Shown: piece after piece, positions 1 through 19,950 of the stretch
Numbering within the stretch: the stretch's first letter is position 1
Layout: every line of letters starts with the position of its first letter
From: Struthio camelus
Lineage: Eukaryota > Chordata > Aves > Struthioniformes > Struthionidae
Direction: 5' to 3'
Assembly (NCBI RefSeq): GCF_040807025.1
Contig: NC_090980.1
Coordinates: forward strand, 310,001 to 374,000
DNA: 64,000 bases
Notes under the pieces: model-generated
What the model was told of the DNA's origin: nothing
The model's database searches: none
Seen by the model: the letters and a program-made list of their open reading frames with translations, nothing else
Translations under genes and position numbers: made by a program

Positions 1-16
1 CCGGCCCCCCACTCAC

Positions 17-139
17 CATAGCCACCTCCTTCTTGAGGTCATCGAGGTCCCGGGTCTTGCTCTTGCCCTTCTTGGGCGACTCCTTCTCGCCCCCCTTGTC
101 CTGCGTGGTGGCCACGCGGTAGCTGTCGGAGCGGCCGTA
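17..139 (-). CDS. ATP1A3: ATP1A3 exon 2
   Basis: The donor is ATG|GTGAGT at the low-coordinate end. The acceptor chosen is a C-rich tract followed by CAG|TACGG, giving the start YGRSDSYRVATTQDKGG. A second in-frame acceptor, ACGCAG|GAC, would start the exon at position 100 with DKGGEKESPKK, which is the N terminus I recall for chicken alpha3 after Met-Gly. The extra residues resemble the alpha1 N terminus (GRDKYEP...), so they look like real coding sequence. Confidence 0.85.
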
Positions 140-3093
140 CTGGGGGGGGGGGGGTTTACGCTGGGGGGCCCCGGGCAGGCACCCACCACCCCACAGCACA
201 AACCCCAAAACCCCACAGTCCTGTGGCACAGCACCCCAAAACGCTGTGGTGCACTGCACAGCACCCAGGGGCCCCAAATCCCTGCCCCATGCACCCCACC
301 ACCAAAGATCCCCACCTCAACCCTGCTCCCAGTGCCCAAGAGCCTCAAACACCCCCCCCCCAAAATCCCAAATCCCTAAAAAATGGCACCGTGCAGCTCC
401 AGAGAGCCCATATACCTGCAATACAGCACCCATAGCCCCAGAGACCACTAGGGAACCCCCCAAGTCGCTTTATAGCACAGCATCCCATCAAAAACCCCGC
501 ATCACTGCGGAAAAGCACCCCAGAGCCCTAAAGACCCCCCTAAGCACCCCACATCCTTGCAGAAAAGCACCTGAGACCCCCAAGCACCCCACATCCCCAC
601 AGAAGAGTACCCCAGAGACCCCCAAGCACCCCCAATCCCTGCAGAAAAGCACCCCAGGGCCCCTAAGCCCCCCACATCCCTGCAGAACAGCACCCTCAGC
701 CCCCAGAGACACCCCCAGGACCCCAGACTCTGCAGCTCAGCCTCATCCAGCCCCCAGGGAACCCCCTGCCCCAGCCAGAGATGCCCACAGTCCCCCCCAA
801 CCCCCTGCAACAGGGCACCTCCAATCCCCAGGACCGCCCCCAACCCTCTGTATCAAGGCACCCCTCCAGCTCCCAGGGACCTCCTAGCCCCCTCAGAGAC
901 CCCTCTAATCCCCAAAACGCTGCAGCCCAGCACCCTCCAGCCCCCCAGGACCCCACACCCCTCCAGAGACCCCCCCCAAATCCTTAGGGTGCAGCAGCCT
1001 CCCCCTGCAGTGCCCCATACCCTGCCACAGCCCCCCTGCCTGGCACAAGGACACATGGGGCAGAAGTGCCCCCCCCAGCTGTGCTCGGGGACATGATGAC
1101 CCCCCCTCGCCATCTGCTCCCCTAGTAATCCGGCCTTGGCCGTGACGGGGGGGGGGGGGGAATGGGATGTGATGGGGGGAAGGGGAGAAGGAGGGGCACC
1201 CCACGGCCTGGTGGGGGTGCCCCACAGGAAAGGAGACCCCCCCCCACACCCGCATACTCACCTGGGGTCCAGGGGTCCCCCACATCGGGGCGAAGGGGGC
1301 ACCCAGGCATGCACAAAGGGGGCCCAGGTATCCGGACACAGACACAGACACACAAGGACCCAGGCGTCCTGGCACACGCACGCACACAAGGGACACACAC
1401 ACACCCCAGGGGACCCAGGTGTCCTGACACAGATGCATGACCCCCCCCCCTCCTTTTGCACAGCAACCACATCCTGGATTGGGGGTAGAGAGGGGGTAAT
1501 TGCTGCCCTTGTTGCCCCATGCAGGCCGGGGGGGGGGGGGCACACTCCAGGGATAGGGCAATTATTCGGAGGGGGCTGGAGGGGCAGATCTGCAGGGGGG
1601 AGGCAGATCCTGACACCCCAGGGTGCTGCGAGGGGCTGGCGCCCGGCCAGCACTGCAGTCACCCTCGCCGCAGCGCGGGGAGGGGGGGGACCGGCACCTG
1701 CCCCCCCCCCCGACAGCTGGGTCAGGGTGACCCCGAGCAGCCGCAGGAGCCAGGGAGTGCGCTGGTCCCCCCCGAACACCGGGGTGGGGGTGAGTGTTCT
1801 GCCTAGAAACCCCCAAACTCCAGCCGGGGTGGGGGGCAAGAATAGAGACCCCCAGCAAAAACTACGGGGCTGATGGGGGGGGCATTTCCATGGAGGGGGT
1901 TCCCAATTTTCAGGGGAGAGGGATTCCCCTGGGAAGGGGACCCCCATCTCCAGGGGGAACCCTCGCTCCATGGGGGAGAGGGGTCACCATCTCCTTGATG
2001 GACTCCCCCTCCCCCCCATCAGGCACCGCTTCCCTCCAAATAGTGCAGGGATCAGACGTGTTCCCCATTTATTAATTAGCGCTATTAATCAGCGGTGGGA
2101 GAGGGCTCCCCCTAAGGGCCCCTGGCTGCATCCCCCCCTCCCGTGCCAGCCCAGCGCGGGGAGGGGGCAGAGGAGAGAGGAAGGTTATCGGGGGCGCGCG
2201 CGCGCACGCACGCACACTGCGGAGGTGCGCGCGCGCCCGGGGACCCGCCGCGGACACGCGCGCGGGGACACGCGGTGCGGGGACAAGGACGCGGGGACAC
2301 GGGTGGCCCCAGGGACGGGAACGCTAAGGGGGACGGGGCCAGCGCCGGGCGCGGGGCCACGCGCGGCCGCCGGGGCGCGCACACGCGTGGCCCCCCAAGC
2401 TCTGCAGAGCCGCGTCGCGCGTGTCCCCTGCGCGGCTCCCGCAAGGGCGCAACCGCCCCCCACCCTCCCCGCTGCGCATCGCGGCCGCTCCGCGCACGGC
2501 CACATCCCGCCGCGCACACGCGCCTTGCACACGCACGCACACACCCCGCGGGCTTTGCACACCCAGGCTGCACCCGACGCGCCTTGCACACTCGGGCCGC
2601 CCCGCCCGCACCTTGCGCACCCCTCCCGCACCCGGCTGGCGCCTCGCACCACCCTTGCACACCCCGCACACGCCGCCTGCACCTTGCACCCCCTGCTCGC
2701 CCCTTGCGCGCTCCTCACGCACCCTCATTGCACCTGGCACCCACCCTACTTGCCCCTTGCACGCTCCTCACGCGCCTCCATCGCACCTTGCATCCCCTGC
2801 TCGCCCCTTGCACGCTCCTCAGGCACCCTCATTGCACCTGGCACCCACCCTACTTGCCCCTTGCACGCTCCTTGCACACCCCCATCGCACCTTGCACCCC
2901 CTGCTCGCCCCTTGCACGCTCCTCACGCACCTTCATTGCGCCTGGCACCCCCCCCACCCCGCTCGCCCCTTGCGCACCCCGCTCGCCCCTGGCGAGCTTT
3001 GCACGCCCCTTGCACACCCCGGCCGCAGCTCGCCCGCCCGGCCCGGAGCCAGGAACCGGGAGCGGGGCCGGACCGGGCCGTACGTACCCCCAT
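17..3093 (-). CDS. ATP1A3: ATP1A3, 5' part: Na+/K+-ATPase alpha-3 subunit (partial gene)
   Basis: This is the N-terminal start of the neuronal sodium-pump catalytic subunit; the rest lies beyond the left edge. Two coding exons are visible: exon 1 (3088-3093, Met-Gly) and exon 2 (17-139, 41 codons, phase 0 at both ends). Exon 2 encodes the lysine-rich cytosolic tail, including EKESPKKGKSK and RDLDDLKKEVAM. RDLDD identifies alpha3, because alpha1 has RDMDE and alpha2 has KELDE. The neighbouring GRIK5 gene agrees with human synteny. Unusually, exon 2 is open 13 codons upstream of the usual alpha3 start of this exon, so the N terminus may be extended. The family identification is firm; the exact N terminus is less so. 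Confidence 0.88.
485..700. repeat. Minisatellite, ~42-bp unit
   Basis: GCAGAAAAGCACC-like segments recur at about 559, 598, 641 and 682, giving a unit of 39-43 bp. The array lies inside ATP1A3 intron 1. Confidence 0.7.
2520..3010. repeat. Minisatellite, ~52-bp monomers in an alternating dimer
   Basis: GCTCCTCAC-type blocks recur at about 2710, 2763, 2813 and 2867. Neighbouring monomers alternate between CCTCATTGCACC and CTCCATCGCACC types, giving a dimer of about 104 bp. Nearly every monomer carries TTGCAC. The array lies just downstream of ATP1A3 exon 1. Confidence 0.75.
3088..3093 (-). CDS. ATP1A3: ATP1A3 exon 1, coding part (Met-Gly)
   Basis: ATG GGG is followed directly by a strong donor, GTACGTA, in a good start context (GCAGCCATGG) inside a CpG island. 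A first exon coding only Met-Gly is the known arrangement for ATP1A3, and its phase fits exon 2. Exon 1 extends into 5'UTR toward higher coordinates. Confidence 0.75.
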
Positions 3094-3310
3094 GGCTGCG
3101 GCGGGTGCAGCCGGGCGCTGCAGCGGAGCGGAGCGGCCGGGCCGAGGGAGGGAGCGGGCGGGCGGCGCTGCCCCGGCTGCGGCGAGCCCGGGACTGGGGC
3201 CGGGGCGCGCGGCGGCCGCGGTCTGGGCTGGGGGGGGGGCGCGCGGGGACCAATCAGCGAGCGAGGAGCCCCCCCGCCCCGCGCAGGCCCCGCCCCTTTT
3301 ACTGCGGATT
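3094..3310 (-). promoter_or_regulatory. ATP1A3: ATP1A3 5'UTR and CpG-island promoter
   Basis: This CpG-dense stretch lies directly upstream of the ATP1A3 start codon. It contains a CCAAT box on the plus strand (3250-3254) and a GC-box-like CCCCGCCCC near 3288. No TATA box is visible, so dispersed initiation is likely. Confidence 0.6.
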
Positions 3311-3354
3311 CACCTCCGGGGGGGGGGGGAGCCCGCAGCCCCGGGGAGCGGCGC

Positions 3355-4085
3355 CCCCAGATGCACCGCCCCTCCGCAGGGCACCCCGATAAGTCCCCCT
3401 CTGCAATGCGCCCCCCGCAATGCACCCCCCCAATGTCTCCCCCCTGCAATGGCCCCCCCCCGCAGTGCACCCCCAATGCACCCCCCCACAATGCACCCCC
3501 CGAAGTGCACCCCCAGTGCCTCCTCCCGCAGTGCCTCCCCCCGCAATGCACCCCCAGTGCACCCCCTCTGCAATGCGCCCCCCCCGCAGTGCACTTCCAG
3601 TGCATCCCCAAAGCCCTCCCGCGATGCTCCCCTCACAAAGCATCCCCAGCGCACCCCAATGCACCCCTCTGCAATGCATCCCCCCGCAGTGCACCCCAAC
3701 GCACCCCCCACAATGCACCCCCCCTGCAGTGCACTTCCAATGCACCCCCAGCGTCCCCCCTATGAGGCTCCCCCCCGCAAAGCACCCCCAGTGCACCCCT
3801 CGTAATCAACCCCCACAATGCACCCCCTGCAATGCACCCCCCTGCATTGCACCCCCCCTGCATTGCACCCCAATGCACCTCCCAAAATGTGCTCCCCAGC
3901 AACGCGTGTCCCCCACTGCACCCCAACACACTCCCTGCAGTGCACCCCTAATTCCCACTCTGTGTTGCACCCCCAATGCACCCCCCCTGCAATGCTCCCC
4001 TCCAGGGCAACCCTCACCCCCAAACTATCTGCCAGGGCACCCCCAATGCACTGCCCCCCCCACAATGTACCCCCAAACCAGGCCC
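3355..4085. repeat. TGCA-rich short-unit minisatellite
   Basis: Long runs of CTGCAATGCACCCCC-like units of about 10-16 bp fill the ATP1A3 upstream flank. The frequent TGCAAT, ATTGCAC and TGCACC cores are shared with arrays elsewhere in the window. The long ORFs here are by-products of stop-free repeats. Confidence 0.75.
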
Positions 4086-4299
4086 ACAGCCCCCCCCCAC
4101 TGCAGGACACCCTCAAACCAGGCCTGGCCCCCACCTTCACCCCCAGGCTGCCCTCAGGGCCCAGCAGCCCCCCCAAGTGCAGCCCCCTAATGCACCCCTC
4201 CCAGAGCCACAAAGCCCCCTTCCTGCACCCCGAATTTTCCCCCCTCCCTGGGTGCCTGCTGGTCCAACTGCACCCGAGAACAGCCTGGGCCCTGCAGGG

Positions 4300-4760
4300 C
4301 CACAGCAACACCCCACAACACACCGGCACATGCACACAGACACCCTGACAGGCACACGGACAGGCACACGGACAGGCACACGGACACGCATGCGGACATC
4401 CCAGCGCAGCCCTGACACACACAGATGCCCCCCGAGAAACTCCAATACGTGCCCCAAAACTCGTACACACAAGAGGTGTGACACCCCAACACTGGCCGAT
4501 AAACACCCTGACAGGCTCACACATCCCCATCACACCCTAAACACACATACAGCACCCCAGCACACAACCCGACGCACTCACACACACTCCGCGCACCTCC
4601 AAAGACACCCCAGTGCACACCCCATCACACTCGCACACCCCAACACTCCCATCACAAACACCCCAACGCACACGCAACACCCCAGCATCTGACACACTCG
4701 CACACCCTGACGCGCACGTGACACCCCAGCACCCCATCACACCCGACGTGCTCACAACAC
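4300..4760. repeat. CA-rich degenerate tandem repeat
   Basis: GGCACACGGACA and ACACCCCAGCACAC-like units repeat with spacings of about 10-20 bp. This is intergenic, with no gene signal. Confidence 0.65.
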
Positions 4761-4891
4761 CCCCTCACAGCCAGGCCCCGGGGCCGGGGGTAATTAACGC
4801 GCTCCCTAACGACCGCTACCCCCGCTGGGGTCCCCTCGCCGCCGCCCCCCACCCCCCGTAGCATCCCGGTCAGCCGCAGTATCCCGCTCCC

Positions 4892-4962
4892 GTCGCCATG
4901 GCAACACGGCTGCCGGGCAACGGGGGGGGCGCCATGGCAACGGGAGGGGCCATGGCAACGGG
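4892..4962. promoter_or_regulatory. Cluster of RFX X-box-like sites
   Basis: GTCGCCATGGCAAC (4892-4905), then CTGCCGGGCAACGG, then two copies of GCCATGGCAACGG (about 4931 and 4949) lie within 71 bp. These match the GTTGCCATGGCAAC inverted-repeat X-box bound by RFX factors. I see no annotated start site here, so function is inferred. Confidence 0.55.
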
Positions 4963-5402
4963 GAGCCGGGAGCAAGGGGAGCGGGGGGAGCAGCGCCGCC
5001 AGGGCCTCCCCACTCCCCCCGAGCCCCCCCCAGGCCGCCCCGGCCCCCCCGGAGCCCCCCATTTGCCTCCCTGTCCCCACAGCCTCTGCTCCTTGAGGCG
5101 ACCTTGTGCTGCGGCGGGGGGGTGGGGAAGGAATGGGGACCCCCTCGGCATGGGGAAACCCTCCCCCTCCGAGGCAGGGGCACCCCCAAAGCCCCCGGGA
5201 CAGGGGACCCCCCCCCGTGGGGTTGGGGGAAAACCCCAGGGAAAAGGGACCCCCCCTCCATGGGGGGACAGGACCCTCCCCCAAGGTGTCCCCCAAGCGG
5301 TGCTGCCCCCCCCTCCCCGGGCCAGGGAAGGGGGGGGTCCCCAGGGTCCCGGGGTGGGGGGGTTCCCCCTCCAGAGCATCCCATTCCCACTGGTGTCCCC
5401 CG

Positions 5403-5431
5403 TGACGTCACGTCTGGTTGCCGTGGCAACC
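5403..5431. promoter_or_regulatory. CRE plus palindromic RFX X-box composite
   Basis: A full CRE, TGACGTCA (5403-5410), sits 5 bp from a perfect X-box palindrome, GGTTGCCGTGGCAACC (5416-5431). Adjacent X-box and CRE elements characterise MHC class II type enhancers and several RFX/CREB promoters. The composite lies between the ATP1A3 promoter and the 3' end of GRIK5. Confidence 0.65.
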
Positions 5432-5892
5432 ATTGACTGGCGGCTCGTGCTGGACCAGCTCAGCCCAAATCAAAGCGGGGTGAGGGGAGGTGACCTTGAG
5501 GGGCGCCCGGACTGCTGGGTCTTGGGGAGGAGGAGGGGATGGGGCAGGGTCTCTCGGACGCCTGGGCCCCCTGCCCCCCCCCAGCTGGCGCCGCTCGGGA
5601 TTTTCCGGCGTGTTTGGGGCCGGAGGCAGCTGTTCCCCCCCGGCCCCCCCCCGGCGTCGGGTTACGGCGGGTCCCGAGACTCTCCGTGCTGGGGGGGGGG
5701 GGGGGGAGGGCGGCCCGGACGCCTGGGTCCCGCGTGGGTGGCGGGGGCATCTGGACGCCTGGGTCCCTTACACTGTACATGCCCCCTCTTATCCCCCGGG
5801 AAGTGGGGGGGTAGTGGGGGGCGGAGTTGCATCCCCCCGAGGGGGCAGCCCCTTCCCCTCATTAGCCCTCGCCCCGCCCCCTGCACGGTCTC

Positions 5893-5952
5893 ATTTGCAT
5901 TCCTTTTAACCTACCGCCTTTTGCGGGGGGCTCATTTGCATCTCATTTGCAT
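5893..5952. promoter_or_regulatory. Three exact octamer motifs (ATTTGCAT)
   Basis: Exact ATTTGCAT sites occur at 5893-5900, 5934-5941 and 5945-5952. The last two start 11 bp apart, about one helical turn. The octamer is the classical POU-factor (Oct-1/Oct-2) site. A CTCF-like motif lies 47 bp further on. Confidence 0.65.
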
Positions 5953-5998
5953 CCAGCGCCTCACGGCCCCGCCCCCTCCGCGGCCACGGGCGCTGCGT

Positions 5999-6013
5999 CG
6001 CCCCCTGGCGGCC
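5999..6013 (-). promoter_or_regulatory. CTCF-like site
   Basis: The plus strand reads CGCCCCCTGGCGGCC, the reverse complement of the CTCF core (GGCCGCCAGGGGGCG), so the motif points along the minus strand. It lies just beyond the GRIK5 3' end. Confidence 0.5.
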
Positions 6014-6149
6014 GCGCGGCGGAACTGCAGCTCCGGAGGGCCGGGGGCGCCCGGACGCCTGGGCCCCCCGGGGGGGGGGGACGTCGAGGGGCAGCGGAGT
6101 GGGGGGGTGGGGGCTGGGGGCACATGGCGGAGGCAGACGACTCGGGCGC

Positions 6150-6680
6150 CTCTCCCGTAAAAGACTCGCTGGGTTTATTGGGGGCCGCGGAGACGTCACC
6201 CAAAGAAAAGAGGGGAAAAAAAAACAAGAAAAAGGGAGAAAAAAACCCAGAAAGGAAAATAAAATAATAATAATAATAACAACAGCCCCCCCCAGGGGCC
6301 GAGAGAAACGGGGGAGGCCGCCCCCTCCCCAGAGCGCCCCGCTGCCCCATGTCCATGGGGGGGGCCCGTGTGTCCGTGGCCCACCGCGGCCGGTCCGTGC
6401 ATGGGGGGGGGTCCATCCTCCTCTGCTCCCCCTTGCAGTGGCGGGGGGGGTCCCCCAAATCCTTCCAGGCACGGCATGGGGGTCCCATCCCCCCGGCAGG
6501 GTGGGGGGCAGCAGCCCCCCCGGGAAGGCACAGAGCAGTTTGAGGGGGGGCTTGGAGTAGGGTGGGGGGGGTTGCTGAGTCCGGAGGGGGGGCCTTTTCG
6601 GGGGGGAGGGGCCGGTCCTGGCTCCCTCTCCCTCTTCGTTCCCCCAAGTCCTGGCATACGCACGGCGTACAAGGCGGGGG
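6150..6680 (-). other. GRIK5: GRIK5 3'UTR
   Basis: This runs from the GRIK5 stop to the first AATAAA. It includes a GC-rich part and a short A/T-rich stretch near 6205-6290. Confidence 0.65.
6174..6179 (-). terminator. GRIK5: GRIK5 poly(A) signal AATAAA
   Basis: TTTATT on the plus strand reads AATAAA on the minus strand, about 500 bp after the stop codon. It is the first canonical signal downstream, which would put cleavage near 6150-6160. Confidence 0.6.
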
Positions 6681-16397
<9,717 letters not shown>

Positions 16398-17617
16398 CTT
16401 CCTCCGCTCCTCATGGAGAAGGTCGGCCGCGGCCCCGCTCGCCGCCTGCCACCGTGCGCTCAGTGGGTGCCGGGCACCCTGAGACCCCCCCCAGTGCCCT
16501 GGGGACCCCCAAGGCCATGTGCCCAGGGGACTCCCCTGCACCTCTGGGACCTTCTGTGCACCCCCTGGGACCACCCCTGTGCCCCTGGGACCCCCCTGTG
16601 CATCCCTGGGATGCCTCCATTCATCCAGAACCCCTTGCATCCATCCATGCACCCCTGGGTCTCCTCCACGCACCACTGGGACCCCCCTCCCATGCACTCA
16701 GGATCCCCTGCACCCAACCATGCACCCCAGGGGCCCCCCTGGGACCCCTACCATTAATGTCTGGACCCATCTGCACCCAACCATGCACCCCTGGCACTCC
16801 CTACACCCGTGGCACCCCTCTATGCACCCCTCCATTCACATTGGGACTCCTTGCACCCCCTCTGCACCCCTGGGACACCTCTTGCACCCATCAAACTCCT
16901 ACACCCTTGGAACTGCTCCCACAATCCAGGGACCCCCTTCCCGCACTCCTGGGACCCCCCCAGGAAGCCCGTCTGCTCCCCAGAGATCCCTGTAGCCCCC
17001 AGGGACCCCTCTGCACCTCTGGGACCCCCAGGGACCCTCCCCAGCACCGCCAGGACTTCCTGTGGCCCCTGGGTCCCTGAGACTCTCCTGCACACCCCCT
17101 GCGACTCCCCACAAACTCCTGCATCCCTGAGGACTCCTAGGGACACTCAGGGACCCCTGCACCCCTGGGGACCCTCCCTCGGGGACCCCCCCTTCACCCC
17201 CAGGCTGTGGGTGTGTGGAGGAGGGGGGACCCTCAAGGACTCCCATTCACCCCTTCCCCAGGCCTCTCCTTGCCCCTTGGGCCCCCCCAAGGCCCCCCCA
17301 GGGCCCTGGGACCCCCATAACCCCCCAATATCTGCAGGGAACTCCCCACACTCCCTCACCTCTCCCATGCCAACCAGGGCACCACCGGGGGGGGTCACAG
17401 CATGCAGGGGTCCCAGGACACTGTGTGTGTGTGGGGGGGGGTCCCAGCACACTGCGGGGGAGTCCTGGGCACCATGGGGGGGTGTCACAGCATGAGGGGG
17501 GGGTCACAGGGCACCGTGAGGGGTCACAGGGCACCGTGAGGGGTCCCGGGCCCCATGGTGGGGGGGAGCTCGCAGGGCCCCATTCATGCCTGGGGCAGCT
17601 GCCCCGTGTCCGGGTAA

Positions 17618-17672
17618 CGGTTGCCGGGCAACGGGATTCAGCTCCCATGGATGCTGCGGTTGCCAGGCAACC
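17618..17672. promoter_or_regulatory. Two palindromic RFX X-boxes
   Basis: GGTTGCCGGGCAACGG and GGTTGCCAGGCAACC lie about 40 bp apart upstream of the GRIK5 coding start. Both have the X-box inverted repeat. Confidence 0.55.
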
Positions 17673-18129
17673 CCGGGGGGGGGCAATGAGGGGGACGGGG
17701 CGCCCCCTCCCCCACCCGCCGGCCCTCTCCCCTGCCCACGGGGCGCCCCTCCCCCACCAGTCCCGGGGGTGGGGGCAAAAACCCCGTGTCGGAAGGGGAT
17801 CCCCCCCTCCAGGACCCTGCATTTGGGGACCTCTTGGCCCGGGGGTGCCTCAATCACCCCCCATCTAGGGACCCCAAGACCCCCCACAGTCCCCCTCATC
17901 TAGAGACCCCCCCAGTCCCCTTCATTTGGGGACCCCCCCACCCTGCCGGACTCCCCCAGTCCCCTCATTTGGGGACCCTCAGGCCCTGCCAGACCCCCCC
18001 AGGCCCCTCATTTGGGGACCCCCAGGCCCTGCCAGACCCCAGGAACCCCACAGATTTGGGGCACCCCTAGGCCCTGCCCCCCGGGGTGTTTCTGCCCCCC
18101 CCCCCAGCACCCCGAGTCCTGAAGGGGTC

Positions 18130-18880
18130 GGGGTGCAGTGGAAGGAGCAGGAAAGGGAGGAAGGAGAGCGCGGGGGCCAGGAGCAAGGGATGGAGGGATG
18201 GAGGGATGGGAGAAAGGACTGAGGAAGAGGATGGGATGGATGAAAGGCTGGAGGGACGGGAGAAGAGGAGGATGGAGGGAGTAGGAAATAGAAGGATGGA
18301 AAGATGGGTGGAGGGATGGCAGGGAATGAGGGATGGAGGACGGGTAAGCGGAGGGATGGAGGGAGATGTGGAGAGATGAGGAAGAAGGGAAGGAGACAGG
18401 GAAGGAGACAGAGAAGGGATTGATGGAGGAGGAATATAGGAGTGGAGCAGGGGATGGGGAGAACGGAGGGATGGAGGGATCAGAGGGATGAGGGAGTGGA
18501 GGGATGGGGAAATGGGGGAGCGAGGGATGGAGGTGAAGGGGATGGAGCAGAGATGTGGGCACAGAGGGATGGAGGGAACGGGAGCGAGGGAGGGAGGAAA
18601 AGGGGATGGAGAAACGGGGTGGAGGAGAGGGGGATGAAGAGATGAGGGAATGGAGAAGGGGATGGAGGGATGGGAAAAATGGAGGAGAAGGGGATGGAGG
18701 GATGGAGAAAGGGGGGACGGAGAAGGGGGGACGGAGGAAAAGGGGATGGAGGATGGAGGGATGGAGAAAGGGGGGATGGAGAGAGGGGGACGGAGGGATG
18801 CAGGAAAGGGGGAATAGACGGATGGGGAAAGGGAGGATGGAGGAGAAGGGGATGGAGGGATGGGGAAAGGGGGGCTGGGG
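18130..18880. repeat. Purine-rich GATGGAGGGATGGG repeat
   Basis: The plus strand is almost entirely purine over about 750 bp, built from GGATGGAGGGATGG and GAGAAGGGGAT variants. Such polypurine tracts can form triplex structures. I see no gene signal. Confidence 0.8.
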
Positions 18881-18889
18881 AAGGGGCCG

Positions 18890-19950
18890 GGGAGGCTGCG
18901 GAGGGCGGCGGCGGGTCGGACGCGGGGCCGGGGCAGGAGGCGGCCGGTGCCCGGGGCCCCCCCGGTGCCCGCAGACCCGCTCCCCCCCCGGCCCCGGCCC
19001 CCCCGCCGCCGCCGCCCCCCCGGCACTTACGACGCGCTGCGCGGCCGCCGCAGCCCCCCCGGCCCGGGGGGGGGGGCCGAGCCGTGTCTCCTCCGCCCGG
19101 TGCGGCGGCGGCGGCGGCGGGGGGGGGCAGGGCCCGTCCGGGCCCCCCCGGTCCTCGCTGCACGCGGCTCCGACGGCGGCGAGGGGAGGCGATGGGGAGG
19201 GGGGGGGCCGGTCCCGGGGCCCCCCCCCGGGAAGGGCGGGGGGGTGCTCGGAGCGCCGGGGGGGGCCACCGGGCATCCGCCCCCCCCTTCTCCCGGGCCC
19301 CCCCGGTGCTTACCGGGGGTGGGGGGGGCGCCTCCCTCCCCCCCCCCGCGTGGGACCGCCCGGGGGGCGGGGGGGGGAGGGGCGGGGCGGGGGCGCGGGG
19401 GGCGGCGGACGCGGCGGCTGCAGCCCCGGGGCCGGCGGGCGCGCGCGGCGACGGCGGCGGGGGGGGGGGGGCGGCGGCGGGAGCGCGCGGCGCGGGGGGG
19501 GGAGCGGGGCGGGAGCGCGCCGGGAGGGGGCGGGGCGAACGCCACGGGGGGCGGGGCCTTGCGCTACCCCGACCCTCCCCCCGCGACACTGCTGCGGGGG
19601 AGACCGCGACATTCCCCCCCCCGACCCGCGTGGGACCGCCCGGGGGGCGGGGGGGGGAGGGGCGGGGCGGGGGCGCGGGGGGCGGCGGACGCGGCGGCTG
19701 CAGCCCCGGGGCCGGCGGGCGCGCGCGGCGACGGCGGCGGGGGGGGGGGGGCGGCGGCGGGAGCGCGCGGCGCGGGGGGGGGAGCGGGGCGGGAGCGCGC
19801 CGGGAGGGGGCGGGGCGAACGCCACGGGGGGCGGGGCCTTGCGCTACCCCGACCCTCCCCCCGCGACACTGCTGCGGGGGAGACCGCGACATTCCCCCCC
19901 CCGACCCCCGTGGGGAGACCCCGAGCCCCGGCGCGGCCCCCCGGGGGCAA
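18890..19950. promoter_or_regulatory. GRIK5: CpG island, likely GRIK5 promoter
   Basis: This is the densest CpG stretch in the window, just upstream of GRIK5, with candidate donors at 19031 and 19314. The internal 280-bp duplication is described separately. Confidence 0.55.
19349..19908. repeat. Exact 280-bp tandem duplication
   Basis: The block starting at 19349 (GCGTGGGACCGCCC) recurs at 19629 with no difference that I can see over 280 bp, including homopolymer lengths and the closing GACATTCCCCCCCCGACC. It sits in the GRIK5 CpG island. Confidence 0.85.

Larger units (their letters stand above)
140..3087 (-). other. ATP1A3: ATP1A3 intron 1
   Basis: This 2.9-kb intron is filled with C-rich low-complexity sequence: a roughly 42-bp minisatellite (485-700), a CA-rich patch with two copies of the dispersed GGACGCCTGGG-type motif in reverse (about 1360 and 1403), and a roughly 52-bp minisatellite at 2520-3010. 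I see no additional exon. Confidence 0.7.
16398..19330 (-). other. GRIK5: GRIK5 5' region: upstream intron and candidate non-coding first exons
   Basis: No further coding sequence is seen upstream of the signal-peptide exon. C-rich degenerate repeats occupy 16500-17170. Two strong donor-like sites on the minus strand, CGTC|GTAAGTG (exon end 19031) and CCCCCG|GTAAGC (exon end 19314), lie in the CpG island and are candidate 5'UTR first exons for GRIK5. Confidence 0.5.

Noticed and set aside
4898-6160. 420-codon plus-strand ORF through the RFX/CRE region
   Set aside because: Pro/Gly/Arg-rich translation of stop-poor GC sequence and repeats; no homology or splice logic.
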